From the NCBI GenBank assembly GCA_021783995.1, contig JAJXTH010000023.1:1-33231 (forward strand): a DNA stretch of 33,231 nucleotides, given 5' to 3'. The notes beneath the pieces were generated by a model. The model worked only from the letters and a program-made list of their open reading frames with translations, did not search any database and was not told the origin of the DNA. How positions within the stretch are numbered: the stretch's first letter is position 1; every line of letters starts with the position of its first letter. A program made the translations under genes and the position numbers. This DNA is from Pseudomonadota bacterium. Lineage in GTDB: Bacteria > Pseudomonadota > Gammaproteobacteria > Burkholderiales > Gallionellaceae. This document shows positions 33,198 through 33,231 of the stretch, piece after piece.

Positions 33198-33231
33198 GGC
33201 TAACCCTACGCTCGAGTTCGCCCCCTTCGGG
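33198..33231 (+). repeat. attC recombination site 3 (cut by window end)
   Basis: R'' box GGCTAAC (33198-33204) is the exact complement of GTTAGCC that opens this cassette at 32656. The start of a GC-rich hairpin with a TTCG loop (CCC-TTCG-GGG) follows and runs off the window. The rest of the site, including the next R' box, lies outside. Confidence 0.75.

Larger units (their letters stand above)
30658..33231. mobile_element. tRNA-His-integrated genomic island (left part) with cassette array
   Basis: It starts at the tRNA-His fragment and continues past the window end. Contents seen are a tyrosine recombinase with its own promoter, a truncated integron cassette with attC, one complete cassette with attC, and a third cassette entering its attC. 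Base composition changes abruptly to AT-rich at about 30708, and codon use differs from the host genes. The right end, intact tRNA-His and any other cargo are outside the window. Confidence 0.8.

Overview
The window looks like chromosomal DNA of a GC-rich betaproteobacterium, probably Nitrosomonadales or a Gallionellaceae-like iron-oxidiser relative. That placement is inferred from gene content and order (smpB/ratA/rnfH, rnm-yciO-trpS-scpA-scpB, smc next to queF, many c-di-GMP proteins), not from a marker gene. The last 2.5 kb are visibly more AT-rich and foreign.

Region 1 (1-3918, + strand): the 3' part of a multi-sensor hybrid histidine kinase, overlapping by 4 bp a receiver/HD-GYP phosphodiesterase. 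Region 2 (3913-16291, - strand): twelve tightly packed co-directional genes in the order ratA, rnfH, rnm (PHP phosphatase), yciO, site-2 protease, trpS, scpA, scpB, TonB-dependent receptor, ABC-type periplasmic binding protein, HAMP-GGDEF cyclase, MHYT-like/PAS/GGDEF/EAL protein. Most junctions are stop/start overlaps or 0-1 nt gaps. The last four genes look like an uptake- or ligand-linked c-di-GMP signalling module added to a housekeeping operon. Region 3 (16353-21041): smpB, msrA and an NlpC/P60 lipoprotein on +, mltB on -, trxB and smr on +, and an unknown gene on -. Region 4 (21042-26819): smc on - and divergent queF on +, then a small unknown gene, a MazG-like pyrophosphohydrolase, cheZ, and two small convergent membrane-protein genes. 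Together with scpA and scpB the window encodes the whole SMC-ScpAB condensin.

Region 5 (26861-30543): an old-yellow-enzyme reductase on -, then a four-gene + operon of a J-domain protein and three unrecognised proteins, two of them with acidic tails. This is a candidate undescribed system.

Region 6 (30615-33231): a minus-strand terminator and a 50-bp 3' fragment of tRNA-His mark the edge of an integrated element. A phage/island-type tyrosine recombinase with a consensus promoter follows. After it comes an integron-type gene-cassette array with no integron integrase in view: a 5'-truncated cassette with its attC, a complete cassette (one-TM coiled-coil protein) with its attC, and a cassette encoding a secreted protein whose attC is cut by the window end. 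The cassette boundaries are supported by matching the first bases of each cassette to the R'' box of its own attC. This orphan cassette array inside a tRNA-His island is the most striking feature of the window.
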